Assembly: GCF_011043735.1 (NCBI RefSeq)
Contig: NZ_JAAKGV010000034.1
Span: forward strand, 1-48,332
Direction: 5' to 3'
Length of the DNA: 48,332 nucleotides
Origin: Methylobacterium sp. DB0501
GTDB taxonomy: Bacteria > Pseudomonadota > Alphaproteobacteria > Rhizobiales > Beijerinckiaceae
Part shown: piece by piece, positions 26,387-34,435 of the stretch
Layout: each line of letters begins with the position of its first letter
Position numbering within the stretch: position 1 is the first letter of the stretch
Translations under genes and position numbers: made by a program
The notes under the pieces: model-generated
Told to the model about the DNA's origin: nothing
Seen by the model: the letters and a program-made list of their open reading frames with translations, nothing else
The model's database searches: none

Positions 26387-26990
26387 CAGCGGCGGGCCGG
26401 GCTGTTCCTCCGAAGAGACCCGACCCGCCGGTGACGCCAACCGAGCGGCCGAGGGGCCGCAGGGCTGGTGTGACTGCCGGGCCAATGATCGGCTGCTAGG
26501 ACCGTTCCAACACGTTGCCGGAGAGTACCGGGGAGCACCACTTTGGATGGGGGCCCTACATGGCGCCTCCCCGGCCCCAGGATAACCTGGGTAGCTATCT
26601 TATGTTGCTGCGCTCGGGCGATCAACATAGCCGCCGCCTGGAGCGTAACACCGACACCAGAATGCCGTTGATGAAGACCAATCCGGTCCCTGGCAGTCCC
26701 CGGAACAAGCCCTATGTTGCCCTTGAGACGGCGCTTGCGTTAGCGCTAGGAGCCCCCTCGGGACGCAATGCCCCGTTATCGCTTCAGCTTGATAGTCAAC
26801 GAGCGCTGCCGTCGCTCAGGCTTGGCACATCGGCAGGTTACTCCTCAACTTTCCCGATCACTATGACGCTTGGGCTGTGGGAGTGCTCATAGTCGAAGCC
26901 GAGGATGGCAAAGCGAGCTTCGCCATCTCGATGGCGGAGATTGCAGGCAGATATTTGGGTGCCGTACTGCACTGATGAATGCCGTGTCTC
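26387..26990. other. Mostly non-coding; decayed frames
   Basis: About 600 bp with no intact gene. A possible remnant begins at ATG 26768 (MPRYRFSLIVNE), typical of short DUF6894-type proteins, and continues after a frameshift as HYDAWAVGVLIVEAEDGKAS and FAISMAEIAG to a stop near 26974. The match is weak. Confidence 0.35.
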
Positions 26991-27299
26991 TCACGATAGG
27001 CCGGTCCGCTTGACGCAAGTATCCCCTGATCCAGCCAGTAAGGCGCGCAACCCAGCCACAAGATCGCGTAGGCTGCGCTGATATTCTTCGGCGACGGACG
27101 AGGTCACGGAGCGACGCTCACGGATCGATAGAATGCGCCCGGAAGGAGTCTCTACGATCCTCACGTTTTTCTCACCCAGAATAGCTCGCAACCGCTCAAG
27201 ATATTGGCTCTCGGACATCCTGCGCGGCTGAAATGAATAGCGCACGCCAAACGGGCGAGTGCGGCTCGTTCGCCCTGAGTAGTAGACACGATTTCGCAT
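26991..27299 (-). CDS. Hypothetical protein, third gene of a small cluster
   Basis: 102 residues from ATG 27299, with AAGGG upstream and only 8 bases after the previous stop. Contents: basic N-terminus (MRNRVYYSGRTSRTRPFGVR), then SESQYLERLRAILGEKNVRI and a helical tail (SSVAEEYQRSLRDLVAGLRA). No TM or signal peptide. Not recognised. The spacing indicates co-transcription with the two genes upstream. Confidence 0.55.
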   Translation of the reverse strand: MRNRVYYSGRTSRTRPFGVRYSFQPRRMSESQYLERLRAILGEKNVRIVETPSGRILSIRERRSVTSSVAEEYQRSLRDLVAGLRALLAGSGDTCVKRTGLS

Positions 27300-27307
27300 T
27301 GTAACCC

Positions 27308-27430
27308 TTATTGCCTGCCGATCATCTTCTCATCAAGCCGGCGCGCCACTCGCGTCCAATACAGCACCGTGACGCCGACACATGGCAGCATCAGGGTCGC
27401 AGCTAAGGCGATGTAGGATGCGAGGCTCAC
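27308..27430 (-). CDS. 40-residue membrane protein
   Basis: GTG 27430 overlaps the preceding gene's TGA as GTGA. The product starts MSLASYIALAATLMLPCVGV and continues TVLYWTRVARRLDEKMIGRQ: one TM helix (about residues 5-26) and a basic cytoplasmic tail, so N-out/C-in. The overlap and the close next gene argue that it is real. Short single-TM proteins of this kind often regulate a partner; no partner is known here. Confidence 0.55.
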   Translation of the reverse strand: MSLASYIALAATLMLPCVGVTVLYWTRVARRLDEKMIGRQ

Positions 27431-27675
27431 TGCGCCAGACTGTAGAGCACGATGCGGTCCAGCGCCTCGTCGAAGGTCGGGTGCACGCCTTCAATCGGTT
27501 CGTAGAGGGCGCCCTTCATGCGCTCGGCCGTGAACCACTCCCGGGTCAAGTCGCCTTCCTCATCCTCTTGCCAGAGGTGCACGCGCCCGATCGTCTCGCC
27601 ACCGCGGTAGACCTGCCGGACGTGTGAGTGGCCATCGGGCCCCGGGATCCAGGCTTCGTCGACAGTGATCGGCAT
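27427..27675 (-). CDS. Hypothetical protein, first gene of a small cluster
   Basis: 82 residues from ATG 27675 (MPITVDEAWIPGPDGHSHVR). Acidic and strand-rich: GETIGRVHLWQEDEEGDLTR then EWFTAERMKGALYEPIEGVH and FDEALDRIVLYSLAQ. No TM or signal peptide. Not recognised beyond similarity in style to orphan methylobacterial proteins. It is followed by two coupled small genes. Confidence 0.6.
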   Translation of the reverse strand: MPITVDEAWIPGPDGHSHVRQVYRGGETIGRVHLWQEDEEGDLTREWFTAERMKGALYEPIEGVHPTFDEALDRIVLYSLAQ

Positions 27676-27930
27676 TGCTCACCCCAAAGGTGTCAGCCAG
27701 GTAGCAGCCCGCCTTTGTGCGGCGAGACGTCCGGCAGAGACGATACCCTGTCCCCGTGCGGCTGTCGGCCCTGCCAGAGTTTGACGAACCGTTGCGGTTC
27801 ATGCCGAATGCCAGCTTGGGCGGCTCGCATCCCGCGAGTCGCTGAGGAGACCACCGCCGCAGCAGTGAGACCCTAGAACGCCAAACGGCCCCACTCCTTG
27901 CCGGGAGAGAGGCCGTGGCGCCGCCGAAAC

Positions 27931-27982
27931 GGCATATCGGAACTGATTGCACCTCCGATATCGCCAGACACTCCCTCGGGAG
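27931..27982. promoter_or_regulatory. Paired inverted repeats upstream of the HTH gene
   Basis: GGCATATCGGA at 27931-27941 pairs with TCCGATATCGCC at 27954-27965 with one bulge. Next to it CTCCC-TC-GGGAG at 27971-27982 is a perfect short palindrome. Both lie about 100-150 bp before ATG 28086 and may be operators for that HTH protein. The rest of the 27676-28085 stretch holds no supported gene. Confidence 0.45.
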
Positions 27983-28085
27983 TCAAGCTTGAACCTCGGT
28001 TCAGGCAACGGTGGCGGTTTGCCTGGTGAACGGAGCGCATGCCGGCGCCTCCGATCGATCTGCCGCGGTCCGAGAGGGCCGAACG

Positions 28086-28844
28086 ATGACCTATGCCGAG
28101 ATGAAAGAGGCGATCGCCCGGGCGCTGCCGGCGGCGCTCCCGGCCCTACGCGCGCAGCTCTACGACCTGAATGGCGCCGGGCGCATCAGCGACCGAGATG
28201 CCGGGGAGCTCGACGAGGTGATTGAGGTGCGGCGCACTGCCGGCCGGGCCTCACCCGCCACGCTCGCGCCCTCCCCTGCCGTGCCGATCGGCGTCGTCAT
28301 GGCGCGCACCTCACTCTTCCCGCCCCGCCTTCGCCCCCGCATCAGCGACCGCCCCGCCGCAAAGCTCCGCCGCCGGCGCATCGCCTATTCCGGCCCAATC
28401 CCGCCGGGGCTCGCCGAGCGGTTCACGGTAGGCGAGATCGCCGTGCTCGGGATCGTCGCGAACGAGATCGCGGCCAAGGGCCGATGCGACTGCTCGGTGG
28501 CCGAGATTGCGCAGCGCGCCGGCGTCTGCACGCGGCTGGTGCAGCAGGCGATCAAGGAGGCCCGCCTGCAGGGCCTCATGTCAGTCGAAGAACGCAAACA
28601 GAAAGGCGGCAAGCACCTCACGAACGTCATCCGCGTGCTCTCGCCCGAATGGGCCGCCTGGCTCGCCCGGCGCAGCAAGGCGAGGGGGGTGGGTGAATCG
28701 AAGTTCGCCCCTCCGGATACAAGGGGATTCTTCCCTTCTTTAGAATCGAGAGCGGCGCTGCGCGGAAGCCGCCAGACGGGTTTTCGGAGGGGGGATTCGG
28801 GATCCGGTGCGGCTGAGCGAGCGGCGGAGCGTCCGCGATTCTAG
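28086..28844 (+). CDS. HTH protein of plasmid maintenance region; candidate replication initiator
   Basis: 252 residues from ATG 28086. The N-terminal helix (EMKEAIARALPAALPALRAQ) is followed by a basic Pro/Arg linker (LRPRISDRPAAKLRRRRIAY) and SGPIPPGLAERFTVGEIAVL. Then comes a clear winged-helix/HTH: CSVAEIAQRAGVCTRLVQQA then IKEARLQGLMSVEERKQKGG and KHLTNVIRVLSPEWAAW. The C-terminal 60 residues are low-complexity. Proteins of this layout occur on methylobacterial plasmids. No RepABC, RepA or RepC-type gene is visible elsewhere, and this gene adjoins parA/parB, so it is the best candidate for an initiator; it could equally be a regulator. Confidence 0.6.
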   Translation: MTYAEMKEAIARALPAALPALRAQLYDLNGAGRISDRDAGELDEVIEVRRTAGRASPATLAPSPAVPIGVVMARTSLFPPRLRPRISDRPAAKLRRRRIAYSGPIPPGLAERFTVGEIAVLGIVANEIAAKGRCDCSVAEIAQRAGVCTRLVQQAIKEARLQGLMSVEERKQKGGKHLTNVIRVLSPEWAAWLARRSKARGVGESKFAPPDTRGFFPSLESRAALRGSRQTGFRRGDSGSGAAERAAERPRF

Positions 28845-28932
28845 CCTGAGACGGCCGACAGCCCTGGAATCGCGAGCGCCGGACCATGGGGAGGATCCGG
28901 CGCTTGGGGAGGGATTCGGAATCGAATGCGGC
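28793..28932. repeat. Two imperfect 21-bp direct repeats (iteron-like)
   Basis: GGATTCGGGATCCGGTGCGG at 28793 and GGATTCGGAATCGAATGCGG at 28912 share 17 of 21 positions (through the following C). Further ATTC/GAATC motifs lie between and before them (28686, 28729, 28742, 28836, 28866). The cluster lies between the HTH gene and the partition genes, a place where iterons or partition sites are expected. Not proven. Confidence 0.4.
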
Positions 28933-28936
28933 GCGC

Positions 28937-29236
28937 TCAGACGATGCCCTTCCGGACCGCGTCCATCATCCGCTTGAACCCCTCGCGGTAGGGCAGCCGC
29001 TCGCGGTCGCACCATTCGATGAAGTCGACCTGGTCGGAGACGTTGATCCGCGTCGTGAACGAGGTCGTCGGCTCCTCCGAGGCGCGGCGCCGCTTGATCG
29101 GCTTCGGGGCGTCGCGCTCCACGAATCCATGGGCGGCGGCCGCCGTGCGGCTCACCGCGGGCACATTCGCGGGGGCGGGCGCGGCCGGCTTGAAGTCGCC
29201 GAGGTTCGCGAGGCCGGCAGGCGTAGGCTTAGACAT
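28937..29236 (-). CDS. Small partition protein, ParB/ParG-like (RHH)
   Basis: 99 residues. The first 60 are a flexible Pro/Ala/Lys-rich tail (LANLGDFKPAAPAPANVPAV), followed by a predicted ribbon-helix-helix: TTSFTTRINVSDQVDFIEWC then DRERLPYREGFKRMMDAVRK. A disordered N-tail plus C-terminal RHH is the plan of small centromere-binding partners of ParA (ParG/Omega type). ATG 29236 lies inside the end of parA, an 8-bp overlap, so the two are coupled. Role: binds the centromere and stimulates ParA. Family assignment is by layout. Confidence 0.65.
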   Translation of the reverse strand: MSKPTPAGLANLGDFKPAAPAPANVPAVSRTAAAAHGFVERDAPKPIKRRRASEEPTTSFTTRINVSDQVDFIEWCDRERLPYREGFKRMMDAVRKGIV

Positions 29237-29906
29237 GGGCGGGCTCTCTGGCTGTGCGCAGGATCTCGACGATCTCGCCGGCGAGCGCGTCGGCGTTCTC
29301 TCTCGCCTTGTCGAGGCCGTTGACGGCCTGTGGGTCGAGTTCGTCGAGGCTCTGGCGGTAGGTGAACATGGAGCGGTAGGCGGCCCGTTCGGCGAGGTCG
29401 GTCGCCATCATCGGAATGCCGGCCGAGGCCATCGTCTCGCGGATCACCCGCTCGTCGCGGGTCGCGAACCCGGGCTTCGTGCGGGTGAACAGGACGCGGT
29501 AGTGCCGCGGGCCGACGGTCGCCGCCTGGTCTTCGATGTAGGCGATCGCGCGGCGCGCCTGCGTCGCGTCCATTGCCGAGCCCTGCATGGGGATGAGGGT
29601 CAGGTCGGCCGCCAGGATTGCCGAGGCGACCATGAGCGAGGCGGTGCCCTCGAGGTCGGCGATCACGAACTGGCTACGGCCCCCCTCCCCTTTCAGCATG
29701 CGGCCGATGTTGGTCGAATCGGCGTGCCCGATCACGGTGACCGGGCAGGCGCTCGGCCCGTCCTTCCAGGCGACGAGGTTGCGGTTCGGGTCGCAGTCGA
29801 ACAGCGTCACCGACGCCCCGTGGCGGGCGAGCGTCGTCGCGAGCACGAGGGCGGTCGTGCTCTTGCCGGTCCCGCCTTTGGGATTGCTGACGGCAATTAC
29901 AGCCAT
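29229..29906 (-). CDS. parA: Plasmid partition ATPase ParA
   Basis: 225 residues. Deviant Walker A at the N-terminus (AVSNPKGGTGKSTTALVLAT, with the signature Lys before GG), Walker A' region FDCDPNRNLVAWK, and Walker B-like FVIADLEGTASLMVASAILA. Lacks the N-terminal HTH of type Ia ParA, hence type Ib (short), which pairs with a small RHH partner as found just downstream. ATP-driven DNA binding positions plasmid copies at cell division. The upstream region is rich in palindromes, likely its centromere and operator. Confidence 0.92.
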   Translation of the reverse strand: MAVIAVSNPKGGTGKSTTALVLATTLARHGASVTLFDCDPNRNLVAWKDGPSACPVTVIGHADSTNIGRMLKGEGGRSQFVIADLEGTASLMVASAILAADLTLIPMQGSAMDATQARRAIAYIEDQAATVGPRHYRVLFTRTKPGFATRDERVIRETMASAGIPMMATDLAERAAYRSMFTYRQSLDELDPQAVNGLDKARENADALAGEIVEILRTAREPAHV

Positions 29907-29964
29907 GTGGGGTCACCTCACGTATGGTCACTGGGAGCAGTGTGGGGCGGCATCGCTCAACGCC

Positions 29965-30075
29965 ACGTTAATTGCCGTGACACTCTTTGGCGTGATGCGG
30001 CGTAGCGCGGCGTGACGTCAAGGCAGTTAACGTCATTTGGCGTGATGTGAAGTGACGTGACTTCATATGAAGTCA
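29965..30075. promoter_or_regulatory. Palindrome and repeat cluster upstream of parA (candidate centromere/operator)
   Basis: Contains TTTGGCGTGATG twice at exactly 50-bp spacing (29986-29997, 30036-30047). ACGTTAATTGCCGTGAC at 29965-29981 is matched inverted by GTCAAGGCAGTTAACGT at 30017-30033 in 15 of 17 positions. A perfect 18-bp palindrome TGACTTCATATGAAGTCA lies at 30058-30075. The cluster begins 59 bp before parA, and type Ib par systems place the centromere there. This is the expected binding site of the RHH partner. Confidence 0.65.
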
Positions 30076-30143
30076 TTTGAAGGCGCTGGCCTTGGTCCCG
30101 GATCCGTTCCGCCGAAAGCCGTGCCCTGTGTCCGCAGGGTACA

Positions 30144-30190
30144 CCCTGTTGAGGCAGATACGTGAGACAGCCCTGGCCGTCTCAACAGGG
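30144..30190. promoter_or_regulatory. res-like site upstream of resolvase
   Basis: CCCTGTTGAG at 30144-30153 and CTCAACAGGG at 30181-30190 are perfect inverted arms 27 bases apart. Inside them GAGACAGCCCTGG/CCGTCTC forms a second imperfect inversion, and GAGACAGC recurs at 30207. It lies 57 bp upstream of the resolvase start, the usual place for a res site used in multimer resolution and autoregulation. Confidence 0.6.
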
Positions 30191-30246
30191 TTGCAAATTG
30201 AACCGCGAGACAGCTAGGGATGGTCCTCCAGACCCTAGCGTGACGA

Positions 30247-30840
30247 GTGATGGGCAAAATCGGTTACGCACGCGTCAGCACCACGGATCAGGACCTCACC
30301 CTCCAGCTCGCCGCCCTCTCCGCGGCAGGATGCGGCGTCATCCGATCCGAGAAGATCACCGGATCTACCGTCGCCGGTCGCGCCGAGCTGCGCACCGTCC
30401 TCGACTTCATCGGCAAGGGCGACACTCTCGTCGTCACCCGCATCGATCGCCTCGCCCGATCCCTCGGAGACCTCCAGGACATCGTGCGCGAGCTCAAGGC
30501 CAAGGGCGCCTCGCTCGTCGCCACCGAGCAGCCGATCGATACCGGCCCTGCCGCCGGCAAGGCCTTCCTCGACATGCTCGGGGTGTTTGCCGAGTTCGAG
30601 ACCAACTTGCGGCGCGAGCGCCAGATGGAGGGTATCGCCAAAGCCAAGGCCGCCGGCGTCTACAAGGGTGGTAAGACGCGGATCGCTGCCGACGAGGTGC
30701 GCCGTCTGGCAGGGGAGGGGATAGGTCCCTCAGTGATCGCCCGGCAGCTGGGGATTGGCCGAGCCAGCGTTTACCGCTTGCTCAGCTCAGGAAAAGCTGT
30801 TTCACAAGACGACCGTCGCCCTTCGGACGTACCTTCATGA
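30247..30840 (+). CDS. Serine resolvase/invertase
   Basis: 197 residues from GTG 30247 (ATG 30250 is also possible). The catalytic domain is complete: KIGYARVSTTDQDLTLQLAA with the nucleophilic Ser at residue 10 or 11, RSEKITGSTVAGR, GDTLVVTRIDRLARSLGDLQ (conserved Arg pair) and FAEFETNLRRERQMEGIAKA (E-helix). The C-terminal HTH is present (GPSVIARQLGIGRASVYRLL). This small-resolvase plan (Tn3/Hin type) resolves plasmid multimers at a nearby res site. No transposon terminal repeats or tnpA accompany it, so it is probably a plasmid resolvase. Confidence 0.93.
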   Translation: MMGKIGYARVSTTDQDLTLQLAALSAAGCGVIRSEKITGSTVAGRAELRTVLDFIGKGDTLVVTRIDRLARSLGDLQDIVRELKAKGASLVATEQPIDTGPAAGKAFLDMLGVFAEFETNLRRERQMEGIAKAKAAGVYKGGKTRIAADEVRRLAGEGIGPSVIARQLGIGRASVYRLLSSGKAVSQDDRRPSDVPS

Positions 30841-31006
30841 AGGAACAGCCACTCCAGCTGGCTGTGTCGGCCTTCTTGTGTCGACCGCGGCGGGCTGGTT
30901 CAGCGGCCTGTCCTTCGGCCTGATGCCCCTGTGCTGTGGATCGACACCGAAGTGGGATCCCGGGCTGGATCAGGAACAAGCCCTTATATCTATTCTGAGT
31001 GGATCT

Positions 31007-33904
31007 TCAGCGATCGTAGGGCGCTCTTGAGCGCGAGTGCTCCGACCGCTCGCGCTGAACAGCCGGGGGAAGGGCGCTGCGAACGTCCTCGATCAGCCGC
31101 AGCACACGCAGCGCGACGCGGCGCTCTGCCTGCCGAACGTTCCTGGCCAGCTGCCGCAGTGCGAGCTGAGGGATTGTGCCGATCTCCCACAAGACTTGGC
31201 GCAGGGCACGTGCGGCTCCGAAGCTGGCCTGCAGATCGAGGCGCAGCTCGGAACGGGCTGGCGCGATCGCGCCGCTGCTCACGAATGCAGCTCTGTCCTC
31301 GACATGATCGACCACGTTCACCTTCTCGCTGTAGCGGCGTGCCTCCACAAACAGGCGCTCGTGCAGCTCCGCCGTGCTCGGGGCGAAGTGCGGATCAGCC
31401 TGTCGCACCCGCACCGCGGCCTCCAGCCGCTCCCGCTCGATCACCAGACGCGCCTCCTGCCGGTGGCGTGTCAGCCCCACATAGAGCTCGCGCGCATCGC
31501 CCGCCGTGAACCCGCAGTAGATCGTCGCCTCGCAGGTGCGGCCCTGCGCTGCGTAGGCGGTCCCAGCATAGCCAAGGCTGATCCGCGGCAGGAGCCGCGC
31601 CTTGCTCCGGCCCCTCTGCAGCGTTCGCTGGGTCTGAACCGGCACGAAGCCGGCATAGGCGTCCTCGACCTGCCGGCCATCCTCCAGCCGCACCCGCAGG
31701 CGCAGCTCCCCGGCCACATCCGGCCCGATCGCCTCCACGACCGCGCGCGTACCATTGCGGATGCCGTGCTGGCTCAAGCTCTCGCCGAAGCGGACGCGCT
31801 CGCCGACTGCCAAGCTCAGCGCCTGCACCTTGTTCTCGCGGTCGCGGGCCGTGACCTCGACGTCAGGACCCGTCAGCACGCCTTCCGTCCGTAGCAGGGT
31901 GCGCGCCCCGCAGTTCAGCGCAGCCGCGTCGCGGTTGCGCCGCGTCACCATCAGCACTGCATTCAAGCCGTGCCGCGCCCGCGCCTCGGACCAGAGCGCC
32001 AGCGCCCGCGCCTGCACGGTCGCGCCGCCGGAGACGAGCTCGATGCAGCCGCGGCTCGCATAGGCGCGCAAGCCTGCCTCCACCTCGCCGCGCGCCATCA
32101 GCACCGAGGCCGCCCGCTGCCAGGGCACCACCTGGCGCCGCACCTCCAATAGCGTGGCGTGGCGGCCGAGCACGTCAGTCACCGCCCGCAGAGCACTCGC
32201 TCCCGCCACCGAGGCGAGCTGGCGCCGATCACCCACCAACACCACGCGGGCTCCGCCGGCCTCCGCCGCCGACAGGATGGCGGCAAGGTCCTTCGTGCTC
32301 ACCATCCCGGCCTCGTCGACCAGCACCAGGCTGTCGGGACCGAGGCTCGTGCCCGCCCCCTGCGCGTGGTCGTGGCGCCATTTGGCAATGGCCTGCGCCG
32401 GGATGCCGGTCGAGCTGCGCAGTTCGTCTGCCGCGACCCAACTCGGAGCAAGGCCGATCACCTGAAGTTCACAGCGTCGTGCGATCTCGGTCAGTGCCTT
32501 CGCCGTGGTGGTCTTGCCCGTGCCGGCGCCCGCCTCCAGCACGCTGACCGCTGCCGCACCGCTCACGTGGCGCAGGGCCAGCTTCTGCTCCTCGGCCAAC
32601 TGGGGCGCGCAGGAGAGCACCGCTTCCACAATGGGTACCGGGATCACATGCTCCGCCGCAGGCCGGTCAGCCGCGCGCAGCAGGGCGGCCTCGGCCGCCG
32701 CGATGCCGGGCGTCGTCCAGCAGGCCTGTCGCTCGGACCGCACCAACCGTACGAGCTGTCCGGAGCGCTCCAGCTCTGCCAGCTCGGCACGCACCGCCGC
32801 CAGTCCGAGTCCCTGCAGCGCCGCCTCGTCGAGCGCCCGTTCGATCAGGCTCTTACGGGAGAGCACGTTCTCGTGTCGGAACAGGGCGGAGGCCGCGCGC
32901 GCTACCGGCATCGTGCCCGCAGTCTCGGGTGGGTCGAAGGGCAGCTCTGCACTCAGCTCGGCCTCGTGCTCCGGGGCAAGCTCTCGGGCCGCCTCGGACA
33001 CGGCGCGCCAGGGATCAAGGTCGAGGGCCGAGAGTTCCGCCCTCCAGCGCACCTCCAGGGCTGGACCGGTCGGCAGGTTGGCCTTGGCGCCGCGTGTGGC
33101 AAGCGCGGCGATCTCCTTCTGCGCGCCTGAGGCGGCAGCCCGGTCACCGCCCACCCGCGCCTCGATGGCAGCCGAGCGCTTGGAGAAGGCTTCGATGGCG
33201 GTTTGCGGAATGCCGGCGATCTCGAACTGCCCCTGGCCGGCCGGGCGCAGACGCAGGCCGAGCTCGCGCGTGAGCCGCTCGGCGAGCGCCGCCCGATAGG
33301 CACTGCCCACCACCAGCTGCCACTGGTACAGCCGTTCCGGCTCCAAGGTCCTGTGTTTTCTATCCTGGGATGCGGCGGCGTTGATGAGCACGCAGTGCGT
33401 GTGGCAATTCGGGTCACCCGCTCGCGAGGTGTAGTGGTCGAAGCGCCCGACCATCAGGCCGGTCGGCGCCTCGCGCCACTGTCCGCCGGCTCCGAGCCGC
33501 ACCTCGGCGAGCTCCTCCGCGTACAGGAAGCCGAGCGCCTCCTCGACGGCGGCGGCATGGATCGCCTCCAGCTGCGCGCGCTGCTCCGGCCCGCTCGCGG
33601 CCCAGAGCAGAGAGAGTGTCTTGGGTGCGGTCAGGGTCAGGTCCCAGCCGGCCCGGTGCCCGGCCCCTGCTCCGCGCACCAGCGGCCGGCCGGTCGTTGG
33701 ATCCACCCCGGCGCAGAGATCGCGAAAACTCTCCAGCGTGATCGGCGCACCGTGGCGCACGACAGCCGGTCCTTGCGTCCACCAGCGACCACCGCCGTCC
33801 TGGACGTAGTACTCGTCGCGGTTCCTCGCCTCGCGATAGGGATCGTGGGTGTAGTAGGTGCCGGCTGAGGCCCCGAGGCCCAGCGCGTGCAGCGAGGCGG
33901 TCAC
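31007..33904 (-). CDS. MobF-family conjugative relaxase-helicase
   Basis: 965 residues. The N-terminal TrwC/TraI relaxase domain has a tandem Tyr (GTYYTHDPY, Tyr17/18) as nucleophile and a metal-binding 3H motif with His157, His168 and His170 (GRFDHYTS, DPNCHTHCVLINAA). The central helicase has Walker A VLEAGAGTGKTTTAKAL (about 456-472), Walker B LVLVDEAGMVSTKDLAAIL and a C-terminal UvrD/RecD-like motif (GYAGTAYAAQGRTCEATIYC). It nicks oriT, remains attached to the strand and unwinds it. Start ATG 33904 overlaps the RHH gene's stop (ATGA). The second half of a full mating apparatus is absent. Confidence 0.95.
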   Translation of the reverse strand: MTASLHALGLGASAGTYYTHDPYREARNRDEYYVQDGGGRWWTQGPAVVRHGAPITLESFRDLCAGVDPTTGRPLVRGAGAGHRAGWDLTLTAPKTLSLLWAASGPEQRAQLEAIHAAAVEEALGFLYAEELAEVRLGAGGQWREAPTGLMVGRFDHYTSRAGDPNCHTHCVLINAAASQDRKHRTLEPERLYQWQLVVGSAYRAALAERLTRELGLRLRPAGQGQFEIAGIPQTAIEAFSKRSAAIEARVGGDRAAASGAQKEIAALATRGAKANLPTGPALEVRWRAELSALDLDPWRAVSEAARELAPEHEAELSAELPFDPPETAGTMPVARAASALFRHENVLSRKSLIERALDEAALQGLGLAAVRAELAELERSGQLVRLVRSERQACWTTPGIAAAEAALLRAADRPAAEHVIPVPIVEAVLSCAPQLAEEQKLALRHVSGAAAVSVLEAGAGTGKTTTAKALTEIARRCELQVIGLAPSWVAADELRSSTGIPAQAIAKWRHDHAQGAGTSLGPDSLVLVDEAGMVSTKDLAAILSAAEAGGARVVLVGDRRQLASVAGASALRAVTDVLGRHATLLEVRRQVVPWQRAASVLMARGEVEAGLRAYASRGCIELVSGGATVQARALALWSEARARHGLNAVLMVTRRNRDAAALNCGARTLLRTEGVLTGPDVEVTARDRENKVQALSLAVGERVRFGESLSQHGIRNGTRAVVEAIGPDVAGELRLRVRLEDGRQVEDAYAGFVPVQTQRTLQRGRSKARLLPRISLGYAGTAYAAQGRTCEATIYCGFTAGDARELYVGLTRHRQEARLVIERERLEAAVRVRQADPHFAPSTAELHERLFVEARRYSEKVNVVDHVEDRAAFVSSGAIAPARSELRLDLQASFGAARALRQVLWEIGTIPQLALRQLARNVRQAERRVALRVLRLIEDVRSALPPAVQRERSEHSRSRAPYDR

Positions 33905-34188
33905 GCGGGTGGCGCCTTCGGCGCCCGATAGCGGCAGATCTCGCCGACCGCGGCGGGTGGCGGCTCGGCCAGAGCCTCGCCGACGATCCCGGCAAGCTCG
34001 GCCAGCCGGTCCTTGATGAAGGCCATCTCCTCGCCGAGCCGCCCGTAGGCGGTGACCCCATCGAGGTGATCGGCGAGCGCACGCAGGGCGAGCTCGGCCG
34101 GCGGCAGGCCGGTGCGCTCAGTGGCGGCAGCGAGCCGGGCCGCGAGCTCGGGTGTGAGGGGCAACGTCAGGCTTTGGGCGGCGGACAT
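33901..34188 (-). CDS. Relaxase accessory RHH protein
   Basis: 95 residues from ATG 34188; the frame opens earlier but that part is Arg/Gly-rich and looks non-coding. Predicted ribbon-helix-helix: SLTLPLTPELAARLAAATER then TGLPPAELALRALADHLDGV, followed by a coiled region (FIKDRLAELAGIVGEALA). Small RHH proteins upstream of MobF relaxases (TrwA/TraY type) bind oriT and help relaxosome assembly. Its stop overlaps the relaxase start by four bases. Confidence 0.75.
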   Translation of the reverse strand: MSAAQSLTLPLTPELAARLAAATERTGLPPAELALRALADHLDGVTAYGRLGEEMAFIKDRLAELAGIVGEALAEPPPAAVGEICRYRAPKAPPA

Positions 34189-34435
34189 GGCGGCGGGAAT
34201 GGCGTGGGTGGATCGACCGATCCTGGCAGCCGAACCTGAGCCGCCACAAGGGCCAAGCCGGCCTCCCTCCGCCCTGCACCTCGGTACGGTTGGCAAAAAG
34301 CAGCTTCAGTGCGTGTGGTGTGATCCTACGAAGGCTATGGTTCTTTAACGGCAAAACTAACGGCAGAGGCTGGTAGCCCTGGCAATGCCTGGCAGCCAAG
34401 GTGCCGTTAACCGGCGGGCCCCTAGCGCAAGGGGC
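34189..34435. promoter_or_regulatory. Candidate oriT and divergent promoter region
   Basis: Non-coding region between the divergent relaxase and ParA-like operons. TTAACGGCA at 34345-34353 is matched inverted by TGCCGTTAA at 34402-34410, with another direct TAACGGCA at 34358. GCCCCT/AGGGGC (34418-34423, 34430-34435) forms a small hairpin ending at the next start codon. Inverted repeats beside an RHH gene and a relaxase are usual for oriT. The nic site itself was not identified. Confidence 0.5.

Noticed and set aside
26515..26892. Plus-strand 125-residue frame
   Set aside because: Composition is unlike a protein, and its 3' half overlaps a different-frame remnant starting at 26768.
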